From contig JAFTGD010000006.1 in NCBI GenBank assembly GCA_017458065.1, positions 45,748-109,747 on the forward strand: 64,000 bases of DNA. The letters are read 5' to 3'. Positions 42,292 to 51,238 of this stretch are shown here, one piece after another. Below the pieces are notes generated by a model. That model did not search any database. It saw only the letters and a program-made list of their open reading frames with translations, and had not been told where the DNA came from. The translations under genes were made by a program, and so were the position numbers. Within the stretch, counting starts at the first letter, position 1; every line of letters begins with the position of its first letter. Source of the stretch: Oscillospiraceae bacterium. Lineage in GTDB: Bacteria > Bacillota > Clostridia > Oscillospirales > Oscillospiraceae.

Positions 42292-43644
42292 TTGAGGATT
42301 GCACATTATTTTTTAGGATTTCCTCCATATAGAACAGGCGGCTTGACAAAATACGCCTATGACTTGATGATTTCACAACGAGAGGAGGGAAATGAATTAT
42401 TCGCATTTTGGCCAGGAAGAATAAGTCCTATTAATAGAAGAATTTACTTTAAAGAAACGATAAAACCTGAAGGTATTATAAGCATAGAGATTATTAATTC
42501 GCTACCTGTTTCCTTAGATGAGGGTATAAAAGCTGTAGATGCATATACCAAGGGCACGAATAAAAATGAGATTTTGGAGTATTTGAGAAGGATTAATCCA
42601 GATGTTATACATATACATACATTAATGGGATTGCATAAGGAGTTTGTTGATGCCGCTAAATCTTTAAATATTAAAACGATATATACAACACATGATTATT
42701 TTGGGATATGCCCTAAAGTGACTTTATATCGTAACGGAGAAACATGTGATAATGATCAGGGTTGTCAAGTGTGCATTATGTGTAATATTAAGGCCTTATC
42801 ATTAAGAAAAATAGAACTCCTGCAATCTCCACTATATAGAAACTTAAAGAATTCAAATACTATAAGAGCACTTCGAAAGAGGCATCGACAGCACTTTTTT
42901 GAAGAAGATGAGACTTGGAGTGGCCCAAAGGGGTTTCAGGTGACTCAGCATGATGCTGCCAAATACCGCGAACTACGAGCATACTATAAGACGATATTAG
43001 AAACGATAGACTTAATTCATTTTAATTCTTCACTTACCAAAGAAGTATTCGAGCGATATATAAGCCCGAATAGATCAACTGTTATTTCAATAACGCATAA
43101 GAATGTTAAAGATAATCGTCAAAATCGAAGCAAAAAATGGAATGGTAAGCTGTCTATAACATGTCTTGCTCCGGCAAGGCCTTACAAGGGGTTTGACGTT
43201 TTACGTAGCGCATTGGACGAACTTTGGGAAGAAGGAAAGCGATTTTTCGAATTAAGAGTTTATAGCCCTGTAAAGAATCCGGCACCGTATATGATAATAA
43301 ATGAAGATGGATTTAATCAGAGTGAGTTACAAACTATTTTTGGAATGTCTGATGTACTTATCGCACCAAGTATTTGGTATGAGACATTTGGTTTTACGGT
43401 TTTAGAAGCATTGAGTTATGGTGTACCTGTGATTGTAAGTGATCATATGGGGTCAAAAGATATTATCGGCTCAGCTGGGATTGTAATATCCGCAGGAAAT
43501 GTATGTGAACTTAAAGATTCGATTATCTCAATGTATGAATCAAAATGTGCTCCATATGCACATTGTGTAAACGATAATAACATAGTGATTAAGTCTTGGG
43601 ATACACATGTAAAAGAGCTTACAGGTCTTTACCAATGGAAATAA
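42292..43644 (+). CDS. Glycosyltransferase family 4
   Basis: The 450-residue protein is a GT-B glycosyltransferase: IAHYFLGFPPYRTGGLTKYA at the start, NPDVIHIHTLMGLHKEF near 102, LAPARPYKGFDVLRSALDEL near 305, and the nucleotide-sugar pocket APSIWYETFGFTVLEALSYG near 365-385. A cysteine-rich loop (CDNDQGCQVCIMC) near 160 may bind metal. It starts with TTG at 42292 after AGGAGG. The acceptor and donor sugars are unknown. This gene begins the AT-rich block. Confidence 0.87.
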   Translation: MRIAHYFLGFPPYRTGGLTKYAYDLMISQREEGNELFAFWPGRISPINRRIYFKETIKPEGIISIEIINSLPVSLDEGIKAVDAYTKGTNKNEILEYLRRINPDVIHIHTLMGLHKEFVDAAKSLNIKTIYTTHDYFGICPKVTLYRNGETCDNDQGCQVCIMCNIKALSLRKIELLQSPLYRNLKNSNTIRALRKRHRQHFFEEDETWSGPKGFQVTQHDAAKYRELRAYYKTILETIDLIHFNSSLTKEVFERYISPNRSTVISITHKNVKDNRQNRSKKWNGKLSITCLAPARPYKGFDVLRSALDELWEEGKRFFELRVYSPVKNPAPYMIINEDGFNQSELQTIFGMSDVLIAPSIWYETFGFTVLEALSYGVPVIVSDHMGSKDIIGSAGIVISAGNVCELKDSIISMYESKCAPYAHCVNDNNIVIKSWDTHVKELTGLYQWK

Positions 43645-43659
43645 TGAATGGATGCATGA

Positions 43660-44514
43660 ATGATGATTACAGCCTTTGTGATATTGAATTATAATTCTGC
43701 CAATTTGACTATTAGGTTAGCGAAGATGGTTGAAAAATACTCAGCAATTGACTATGTTGTTTTAGTTGATAATTGTTCAACAGATAACTCATATGAGGAA
43801 CTGAAAAAGATAAAGAGCAAGAAAATAAATATATATGAGACCGATAGGAATGGGGGATACTCGTTCGGAAATAATTATGGGGCTAAAGTATGTAAGAACC
43901 TTGGCGTAGATATAATGTTTATAGCAAATCCTGATGTTGTAGTTAAAGAGGAGGATATCAATACATTATTAGGTGCATTTGAAAACTCTGATTATTCATT
44001 GCTTACTGGTTTACAGTATGAAATAGACGGATCACTTGGACAGCCTCCAATTCAAGTTAGATATTCCTATATGGATGATCTTAAAGATTGCTTTATTATA
44101 GGCCGAAAAATATTTGCCTCAAACCATGGGAAGAATGTTGATACAGGTTTAAGTATTCAAGATATGAATATGTTTAGAGGTTCCTTTTTCGGAGTTAGAT
44201 TGGACGATTTTGTTTCCGTTGAGGGATTTGATGAAGAGTTTTTTCTATATTGCGAAGAAAGGGTGCTGTCTAAGCGATTTGAAGAACGGCATAAAAAAAT
44301 AGGCATAGTACCAGATGCAAGATATGATCATATGCACTCTGTAAGCATTAGCAAAGCGTATAAACAAAGATATTCAAGAATGAAATTGTTATATGATTCT
44401 CGATATTTATATAACGTAAAGTATAACAAAATAGGAATAGGTAAACGCCTACTTATGTTATTTGCAATGAAGCTATCTTTATTTGAATATTTTATCTTCG
44501 ATGGGGTTATGTGA
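43660..44514 (+). CDS. Glycosyltransferase family 2
   Basis: The 284-residue GT-A protein has AFVILNYNSANLTIRLAKMV at the start, VLVDNCSTDNSYEEL near 33, the metal-binding region IMFIANPDVVV near 90, and a loop FDEEFFLYCEERVLSKRFEE near 190 that holds the likely catalytic acidic residues. It resembles rhamnosyl- or galactofuranosyl-type GT2 enzymes of the WcaE/RfbN kind. It lies 15 bases after the GT4 gene. Confidence 0.87.
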   Translation: MMITAFVILNYNSANLTIRLAKMVEKYSAIDYVVLVDNCSTDNSYEELKKIKSKKINIYETDRNGGYSFGNNYGAKVCKNLGVDIMFIANPDVVVKEEDINTLLGAFENSDYSLLTGLQYEIDGSLGQPPIQVRYSYMDDLKDCFIIGRKIFASNHGKNVDTGLSIQDMNMFRGSFFGVRLDDFVSVEGFDEEFFLYCEERVLSKRFEERHKKIGIVPDARYDHMHSVSISKAYKQRYSRMKLLYDSRYLYNVKYNKIGIGKRLLMLFAMKLSLFEYFIFDGVM

Positions 44515-44539
44515 TTACTAAAGTGGGTAGGATGAAGCT

Positions 44540-45388
44540 ATGATATCAGTAGTGATGACTACATATAATGGAGAACAATATGTAGGAGAGCAAATACAAT
44601 CCATTTTTCGTCAGACTCTACTGCCTGATGAATTGATTGTTGTGGATGACGGGTCGACAGATAATACCGTTAACGTAATATCTGAATTAGTGAAGTGCGC
44701 TCCTCCTTCTATAAATGTCAGTGTGACAGTTAACTGTAATAATATTGGATATATTAGGAATTTTTATGTTGCAATAAGCAAGGCAAAAGGTGACTTCATT
44801 TTTCTTTCGGATCAAGATGATATTTGGGAGGAGAATAAAATTGAAACGATGATAGATGTTATGACCCAAGAAAAATGTATGCTCTTATGTTCCAATTTCC
44901 ATATTATTGACAAAAATGGAAGCATAGTTACAAATAGAAATAAATATAACATCAATAGTTTTGTTGAAAAAGCTAAGACTAACTATAAAACAATTTCACT
45001 TCATCGCCTGATATATGGGAATGTAGCCCAAGGATGTACATATTGCTTTAACAAAGAAATTCAAAATAAGTATATAGAGCTTAATTGCAACTATATAATT
45101 CATGATAAACAATTGATGTTTATTGCAGCAACTATGGGAAATGTTGGTTTTTTAAATCGAAAGCTCATAAGATATCGGATTCATGATATGAATTCCATTG
45201 GTATTTCCACAAAGAAAACAGTACTCAATACAGGACACAAAAAAATCAAAAAAACACCAGTAATGGTTCGATTTTTAAGCGATTTGAATGATGTGATACA
45301 TGTTCCAAGGAACTCTTATTATAAAGTTTTATATTATCTTCGAGTTCCCTATATTGTGTTTGTCTTGAAAAGGATGCTAAAACGATGA
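44540..45388 (+). CDS. Glycosyltransferase family 2, RfbF/rhamnosyltransferase-like
   Basis: The 282-residue GT-A enzyme shows ISVVMTTYNGEQYVGEQIQS, VVDDGSTDNTVNVI near 35, NIGYIRNFYVAISKAKGDFI, and the metal site FLSDQDDIWEENKIE near 92-106, all typical of rhamnosyltransferases of this family. The C-terminal third is basic and may touch the membrane. It is one of three transferases that probably complete the repeat unit after the DUF1972 enzyme. Confidence 0.87.
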   Translation: MISVVMTTYNGEQYVGEQIQSIFRQTLLPDELIVVDDGSTDNTVNVISELVKCAPPSINVSVTVNCNNIGYIRNFYVAISKAKGDFIFLSDQDDIWEENKIETMIDVMTQEKCMLLCSNFHIIDKNGSIVTNRNKYNINSFVEKAKTNYKTISLHRLIYGNVAQGCTYCFNKEIQNKYIELNCNYIIHDKQLMFIAATMGNVGFLNRKLIRYRIHDMNSIGISTKKTVLNTGHKKIKKTPVMVRFLSDLNDVIHVPRNSYYKVLYYLRVPYIVFVLKRMLKR

Positions 45389-45408
45389 CAGCTGTTGGAG
45401 GGTGTTAG

Positions 45409-46623
45409 TTGAATACGAAGAAAATAACTTTGCGTCAATTATATATGTTTCTTTTGGGATTAACATCAACTCTGTATATTGTACGTGTTTTTGGAATCCC
45501 ATTGTTCTATTTCTTGGCGTTAATTGGAATCTTTGTTTTTAGAAAGTTTTCAATAAAGATTGACCGTGCATATGGAGCATATATTGTAGTAATCTTAATT
45601 TCACTAGCGGTTAATATAGATAATGGATACGTATATACAATGGTTTTATCGGCTGCTCTAAGCTCAATTATTTGCTTATTTTACATGGGTCTATTGAGAC
45701 AAAATGTGAAAATAATAGAGTATTTGCTTGCAGGTATCAAGGCTTCTTGCGCTTTACAACTTATTTGGTGCTTGTTGCAGTATGTTTCATATCATGCATT
45801 TAGATTAGATATAAATCAGGTTGTATTTAGTCAAATGTTTCACATGATCGATAACGCAAGTAGATATGTTAATGGGAATTTAGTGCTAACTGGTTTTTGC
45901 TGGCATCCAAGTAATATGGTTCCGGTACTTGTGCTGTCAATTGTAATGTTTAACACATGGTATATTTGGCTAATCTGCATTTTTATTGCTGTTGGAATGA
46001 ATAGTTCTACAGCTATATTAGCTTTGCTAACTTTAGGAATTATAAAGATCTTACGTTTACTGATTAGAAAAGAAATATTTAAGCATCTTACTATGACTAA
46101 AATAGTTGGTGCTGGACTTGCAATAGTGTTTGTTGTTGTAGCGATAACAACAACTAACTTAGGTATTCAAATTGCTGGTGGGATTACCAGACTAGTTGAA
46201 AGAATAAATGGTACTAATGTTACATTAAGTACGACAGTGCATAGAAGCTATTATACACTTCTACCACTGGTTATAAGAAATACTAGCATTGGCAAGATTC
46301 TTTTTGGGTATGGACCTGGTTGTTCGGGTCTGGCAATTACAAGGATAAATGGTCAATATTCTCTATTGGGATCATGGGTAGTAGAGTCCGATTATATGAA
46401 TATTCTGTATGGTTATGGCATTATTGGTTTCATTATATATTTCTTTTGGATTATTAGAACAATTATGAAGAAAAGTCCTCAAAAGATCTTTTTTATCGAA
46501 TTCCTAATGCCATTACTTGTCGCAGGAATAACATATAATGTGCAATATTACTGGGTTGTGTTTACAATACTAGTTATGAGTGTTCATTATAATAAAGAAG
46601 TCCAAGTTCGAGCAGGGAAGTGA
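45409..46623 (+). CDS. wzy: Wzy-type repeat-unit polymerase (O-antigen ligase family)
   Basis: The 404-residue protein has about ten to twelve membrane spans and one large external loop around residues 270-325 (RLVERINGTNVTLSTTVHRS, then GYGPGCSGLAI), the layout of Wzy polymerases and O-antigen ligases. Sequence conservation in this family is low, so the call rests on topology, the loop and the position beside a flippase. The TTG at 45409 follows TTGGAGGG. It would join exported repeat units on the outer membrane face. Confidence 0.8.
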   Translation: MNTKKITLRQLYMFLLGLTSTLYIVRVFGIPLFYFLALIGIFVFRKFSIKIDRAYGAYIVVILISLAVNIDNGYVYTMVLSAALSSIICLFYMGLLRQNVKIIEYLLAGIKASCALQLIWCLLQYVSYHAFRLDINQVVFSQMFHMIDNASRYVNGNLVLTGFCWHPSNMVPVLVLSIVMFNTWYIWLICIFIAVGMNSSTAILALLTLGIIKILRLLIRKEIFKHLTMTKIVGAGLAIVFVVVAITTTNLGIQIAGGITRLVERINGTNVTLSTTVHRSYYTLLPLVIRNTSIGKILFGYGPGCSGLAITRINGQYSLLGSWVVESDYMNILYGYGIIGFIIYFFWIIRTIMKKSPQKIFFIEFLMPLLVAGITYNVQYYWVVFTILVMSVHYNKEVQVRAGK

Positions 46624-46627
46624 TGAA

Positions 46628-47554
46628 ATGGAAAAATATGGAACATATAAATTGCCTGACGGTTTTATGAACGAAGAAGTTAGAGATGAATTTGTTGTAA
46701 CATCGGACCGAAAAAAAATCTGGGCAGTGGAACTTCAGCTGTTGAATGAGTTATTGAGGGTATGTGATAAACATAATATTCGAGTGTATGTATATGCTGG
46801 AACATTGCTCGGAGCAGTAAGGCATGGAGGTTTCATTCCTTGGGATGATGATGCAGATGTTTGTTTGTTGCACGATGATTATGTTAAGTTATGCGAGGTT
46901 GCTACTACAGAATTCAAAGATCCATACTTCTTTCAAAATGCACTTACAGATAGGAAATACTTTTTTAGATATGCCAGATTAAGAAAGAGTGACACAACAG
47001 GATTAATTATTGGTCAGGAATCACCCGACTATAATAACGGAATATTTCTGGATGTTTTTATATTAAATGGTTTGACAGACAATAAGTTCCTGCTAAAAAA
47101 GCAGCTGTTTGAAATGAAAATTACTTGGAAACTTTGCAGGGCATACATTGCAGATTTGAGTCAAAAGTCTTTCTATAAGAGGCCGTTTATTTGGTTTGCT
47201 CAATTTGTAGAAAAGATACTTTTTAAATATGAGTGGCTCGTAGAATTGAATAGTAAAGTTCAGGGTAGATATGATTATAGTGCGAAAAAAGTTGCATTAA
47301 TGACACATGGAAAAAAAATGATGTCGAAATATTGGTGTGCAAAGGAGGATTTTGGTGAGCCAGATTACATGCAATTTGAGAATCTGATGGTGCCAGTCCC
47401 TAGTAACTATAAGACGTTTTTGAACAATGCATATGGAGACTACATGGAGTTCCCTCCTTTGGAAGAAAGAGGAAAATGGCATGATAATGTAATAGTATTT
47501 GCTCCGGATATACCTTATAAGGAGTATTTGCTTAAAAATCGAAAGGGCAACTAA
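46628..47554 (+). CDS. licD: LicD-family phosphotransferase
   Basis: LicD proteins move phosphocholine, or another phosphodiester-linked group, from a CDP carrier onto surface sugars. The 308-residue protein has the full signature LLNELLRVCDKHNIRVYVYA, then GTLLGAVRHGGFIPWDDDADV with the metal-binding aspartates, then FLDVFILNGL near 145. The start at 46628 lies 5 bases after the polymerase stop. With LicC-, LicA- and BCCT-like genes in the same locus, phosphocholine decoration is a consistent reading. Confidence 0.92.
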   Translation: MEKYGTYKLPDGFMNEEVRDEFVVTSDRKKIWAVELQLLNELLRVCDKHNIRVYVYAGTLLGAVRHGGFIPWDDDADVCLLHDDYVKLCEVATTEFKDPYFFQNALTDRKYFFRYARLRKSDTTGLIIGQESPDYNNGIFLDVFILNGLTDNKFLLKKQLFEMKITWKLCRAYIADLSQKSFYKRPFIWFAQFVEKILFKYEWLVELNSKVQGRYDYSAKKVALMTHGKKMMSKYWCAKEDFGEPDYMQFENLMVPVPSNYKTFLNNAYGDYMEFPPLEERGKWHDNVIVFAPDIPYKEYLLKNRKGN

Positions 47555-47557
47555 TAG

Positions 47558-48985
47558 ATGCTTGAAAAAATAAAGAACAAATATAAATCTATATCGGTTC
47601 CGGCTAAGGCATCGTTGTGGTTTATGTTTTGTAGTGTAGTTAATAAAGGCATTTCGTTTATTACTACCCCAATATTCACAAGGTTCCTTACACAAGAAGA
47701 GTATGGAACAGTAAATATATATAATACGTGGATGGGAATAATTACGATATTCGCGACATTAGAATTAGCCACAGGTGTATTTAACAAAGCGATGATTAAA
47801 TTCTCTGATGATAGGGATGGATATACATCGTCATCGCTATTTTTAACAACCTGCACAACATTAACATCGTTTCTAATATACTTGATTATTTCAAGTCTAT
47901 ATCCTGGTATATTGGGACTTCCTTTTTTAATTGTAGTGATGATGTTTTTGGATATTTTCTTCACTACAATTTGGTCTTTTTATACGATTAGAAACCGATT
48001 TGATTTTAAATACAGAATAATTGTTGTTGTCACGATTGTTGCCAATACTGCCGGAAGTTTTTTAAGTGTGCTATTAGTATGGTTGCTTCCTAATTATCAT
48101 GTAGAGGCAAGAATTGGAGGGTTATTAATCGTAAAAATCCTTACGTATGGTTATTTTTACTTCCTCCTTATCAAGAAAGGACATACATTAGTTAATATAG
48201 AGTATTGGAAATATTCTTTACTATATAATTTACCCCTTATTCCGCATTATTTGTCGCAACAAATACTTAACCAATCAGATCGTATTATGATTGATGAAAT
48301 GTGCGGAAGAGCTGACGCTGGGATTTATTCACTTGCTTACCAACTTGCTGTTGTAGTTCAAATTGTCACTAATGCTATTCACGCTTCATTTATGCCGTGG
48401 TGCTTTCAGAAGCTCGAGAGTGGTGATGGAAAGAGCATTGGGAAAAGAGCATTTCAAATAGAAATGCTAATAGGTATCATTTGCACATTGTTTTCTCTGT
48501 TTGCACCAGAATTAATACTTATTCTTGGTGGGCATAAATACTATTCTGCAATTTATATCGTTCCACCCGTGTCAATGAGTGTTCTATTTGTAACCATATA
48601 TAGTTTTTTCGGAAACATTGAATTTTACTTTGAAAAAACAAAATTTGTTATGATAGCCTCATGTGCTGTTGCTGCATTAAATATTATCCTTAACTGGGTA
48701 TTTATTAAAATATACGGTTTTATCGCCGCTGGATACACTACATTGGTGTGCTATGTAGTGTATAGCATAGTGCATTATATTTTTATGGTAAATATATGTA
48801 AAAACAATGGAATAGAGAATCCTTTCCCTGGGATTAAAATGTGGACTTTTGGCTTAGTAATGGCATTTGTATCGGTAGGAATCTCGTTTGTCTACTCATT
48901 TACATTAGTAAGATATATTGTCATAGCCATCATTTCTGTAATTGGAATAACATTTTTTAAAAGAAACAGAGAATCCTTCTTTTGA
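47558..48985 (+). CDS. wzx: Wzx-type polysaccharide flippase
   Basis: The 475-residue protein has about fourteen membrane spans in the MOP-superfamily arrangement: LWFMFCSVVNKGISFITTPIFTRF-like start, RFLTQEEYGTVNIYNTW near 43, NLPLIPHYLSQQILNQSDRI near 224, and MIDEMCGRADAGIYSLAYQL near 245, which is the classic flippase motif. It would turn undecaprenyl-linked repeat units across the membrane for the Wzy enzyme. The licD stop is 3 bases upstream. Confidence 0.92.
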   Translation: MLEKIKNKYKSISVPAKASLWFMFCSVVNKGISFITTPIFTRFLTQEEYGTVNIYNTWMGIITIFATLELATGVFNKAMIKFSDDRDGYTSSSLFLTTCTTLTSFLIYLIISSLYPGILGLPFLIVVMMFLDIFFTTIWSFYTIRNRFDFKYRIIVVVTIVANTAGSFLSVLLVWLLPNYHVEARIGGLLIVKILTYGYFYFLLIKKGHTLVNIEYWKYSLLYNLPLIPHYLSQQILNQSDRIMIDEMCGRADAGIYSLAYQLAVVVQIVTNAIHASFMPWCFQKLESGDGKSIGKRAFQIEMLIGIICTLFSLFAPELILILGGHKYYSAIYIVPPVSMSVLFVTIYSFFGNIEFYFEKTKFVMIASCAVAALNIILNWVFIKIYGFIAAGYTTLVCYVVYSIVHYIFMVNICKNNGIENPFPGIKMWTFGLVMAFVSVGISFVYSFTLVRYIVIAIISVIGITFFKRNRESFF

Positions 48986-49019
48986 TAGAACAGAATAAGC
49001 AGAGGGTGTTAGTGATAAA

Positions 49020-50207
49020 ATGAAAGACTTCAAAAGTATTATCAGACAAGGATTGTTGTTGGTTAATAAAATATTTGTCTTTAAGGATTATGTTTCATTC
49101 TGTTCTCTCCCGGACTTTAGCGATAATCCACAAGCTTTATTTGATTATATGTACAACAATTATGAGTTGTCTGGGCTTAAGATATGCTGGCATTTAATGG
49201 ACAAAGATAACACTAGTATGGTTAGGGAATGGATTAAAGAGAAATACTCTAATCAAAATATTAAGGTTAGAATTGTACCTAAATATTCTTTGCTATCTGT
49301 TATTTATTTTTTTCGCTCCAGGGTTATTATCGATTCACATGGGATGTATGAATTCAAGACAAATAAACAGCTGGACTTATACTTGTTTCACGCAATGCCA
49401 GTAAAAAAAGTTGGATACTTGTTGCATACTGATTTAAAGCCAATAAAATTAGAAGGGTTTCATTATTCGGTTACATCTGCATTTTTTAAGAAGGTATTCA
49501 TGGAGGCTTTCTATACGGATGCTAATTCAATTTCAATTTCTGGAATGCCAAGAAATGATTATTTATTCTTCCCTTTAAGCCAATTTGAAGGAGTAAAGGA
49601 TTATATACTATTTATGCCTACATTTAGAAAAACAAATGGAAAGTATAATTTCAACAGGACAGATATTATTGAGCCACTTAATACCTTGTTTAATATTTCT
49701 GAGATTGGATGGAAGAGAATAGATAATATTCTGACTGGGAAAAAGATCATTATGTATATTAAGCCACATCCGTCAGATAAGCTCCAAAACATACATTTCT
49801 TAGATGAGTGTAAAAACATTAAAATAATTAGTGATAAGCTTCTTCTTGAAAAAAAGGTTCCTCTATATCAGTTTATTGCAGGGAGTTTATGCTTAATCAC
49901 AGATTATTCCTCAACATATATAGACTACTTGCTCACAAATAAGCCGATTTGTTTTTTTATCCCCGATTATGATTCTTATAAGAAAAACCGTGGATTTGTA
50001 TTTGATGATTTTGAAAGCATGTTAACCGGCAGGGTTTGTAGAAACGAAGAGGAGCTCGAAGAGTTTTTAAGTGGCCAGTATAAAGTATCCAATAATTATC
50101 AAGAAGTAAAAGAGTTTATTCATGAAATTAGAGGCCCGTACTCTAGTGAATTATTGATGAAAGAATTTGAAGAAATAATACTAAAAAAACGAGGAACTAA
50201 AAAATGA
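49020..50207 (+). CDS. TagF/TagB-like CDP-polyol phosphotransferase
   Basis: The 395-residue protein belongs to the teichoic-acid glycerophosphotransferase family, which adds glycerol-phosphate or ribitol-phosphate from CDP-polyols. The key region is IMYIKPHPSDKL near 240, then LITDYSSTYIDYLLTNKPIC, then FFIPDYDSYKKNRGFVFDD near 295-330. It lacks the long N-terminal extension of TagF, so it may add a single unit or a side group. A TarI/IspD-like cytidylyltransferase is encoded at 54606, but no glycerol-3-phosphate cytidylyltransferase is seen here. Confidence 0.88.
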   Translation: MKDFKSIIRQGLLLVNKIFVFKDYVSFCSLPDFSDNPQALFDYMYNNYELSGLKICWHLMDKDNTSMVREWIKEKYSNQNIKVRIVPKYSLLSVIYFFRSRVIIDSHGMYEFKTNKQLDLYLFHAMPVKKVGYLLHTDLKPIKLEGFHYSVTSAFFKKVFMEAFYTDANSISISGMPRNDYLFFPLSQFEGVKDYILFMPTFRKTNGKYNFNRTDIIEPLNTLFNISEIGWKRIDNILTGKKIIMYIKPHPSDKLQNIHFLDECKNIKIISDKLLLEKKVPLYQFIAGSLCLITDYSSTYIDYLLTNKPICFFIPDYDSYKKNRGFVFDDFESMLTGRVCRNEEELEEFLSGQYKVSNNYQEVKEFIHEIRGPYSSELLMKEFEEIILKKRGTKK

Positions 50208-51238
50208 GAGTTATTACTTGTGCGAGCTACTATGGAACGGGATCGAGCGCTGTTACTGATCTTTTTTCAGAGTGTGGAAATATATATTCTTTAGGAGATT
50301 ACGAGTATAGATTTTTGCAAGAACCGGATGGCATAGCAGATTTAGAATACAATATTGTTGAGAATAATCATCGACATAATACAAGTGATGCTATAAAACG
50401 TTTTCAACGATATATGAGTAATAACTGGAAAATGGGGTACGGAGGTTACAAAGTTTTTGGAACAGAATATAAAGCATTAGTAGAACAATACATCGATAGC
50501 TTGTGCGAACTGAAGACTCACACCTGGTGGAATAAAGATCGAACAGATAAAGGATGGTTGTTTTGCCAAGCTGACAGGGCATATTCGTTATTACGTCGAT
50601 TAACTTCTGGAGGCCTAAAAAGTGAAGAAAAGTATTCTTTGTTGCAAGACAGAGAATATGGATATTATACCGCTATTTCTGAAGAGATTTTTTTGGATAG
50701 AACAAGAGTGTTTGTAGATTCTCTGTTGCGGACTGTGTTACCTGAAGAATATTCAATGATTATGGTAGATCAAATGATACCGCCAACAAATACCGATAGA
50801 TATGTTCGTTATTTTAATGATGTACGAGCAATTGTTGTTGATAGAGATCCGAGAGACTTATACTTGCTCGAAAAGCTTAAATGGAAATGGGGAATTATTC
50901 CAACTAGTAATGTTGAGGAATTTGTTAAATGGTTTTTAATTACAAGAAAATACAGTGCCCCCTCATTCGATTCTTCAGGTGATGTATTGCGCTTGAAATT
51001 TGAGGACTTGATATATCGTTATGAACCTACTGTTGATTTATTGTTTAATTTTGTAGGAGTAAAAAAGGAAGATCATATTTATCCTCGCAAGTATTTCAAT
51101 CCACAAGTGTCGAGTCATAACACGAGATTATTTGAAAATCATATCGAATACAAAAAGGATATTGATTATATAGAACATTACTTGAATGAATATATTTATG
51201 ACTATACTAAATTGGAATTAGCAGAGGAAACAAAATGA
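50204..51238 (+). CDS. Sulfotransferase-like P-loop protein
   Basis: The 344-residue protein has two signs of the PAPS-dependent sulfotransferase fold: a P-loop-like YYGTGSSAVTDLFSE at residues 9-23 (the 5'-phosphosulfate loop position) and VVDRDPRDLYLLEKLKW near 222 (the 3'-phosphate-binding Arg/Ser region, although the usual Ser is not obvious). A late LRLKFEDLIYRYEPTVDLLF segment matches the family's C-terminal helix. The substrate would be the surface polymer. It overlaps the TagF-like gene by 4 bases and the next gene by 4 bases. It is the last strongly AT-rich gene. Confidence 0.65.
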   Translation: MRVITCASYYGTGSSAVTDLFSECGNIYSLGDYEYRFLQEPDGIADLEYNIVENNHRHNTSDAIKRFQRYMSNNWKMGYGGYKVFGTEYKALVEQYIDSLCELKTHTWWNKDRTDKGWLFCQADRAYSLLRRLTSGGLKSEEKYSLLQDREYGYYTAISEEIFLDRTRVFVDSLLRTVLPEEYSMIMVDQMIPPTNTDRYVRYFNDVRAIVVDRDPRDLYLLEKLKWKWGIIPTSNVEEFVKWFLITRKYSAPSFDSSGDVLRLKFEDLIYRYEPTVDLLFNFVGVKKEDHIYPRKYFNPQVSSHNTRLFENHIEYKKDIDYIEHYLNEYIYDYTKLELAEETK

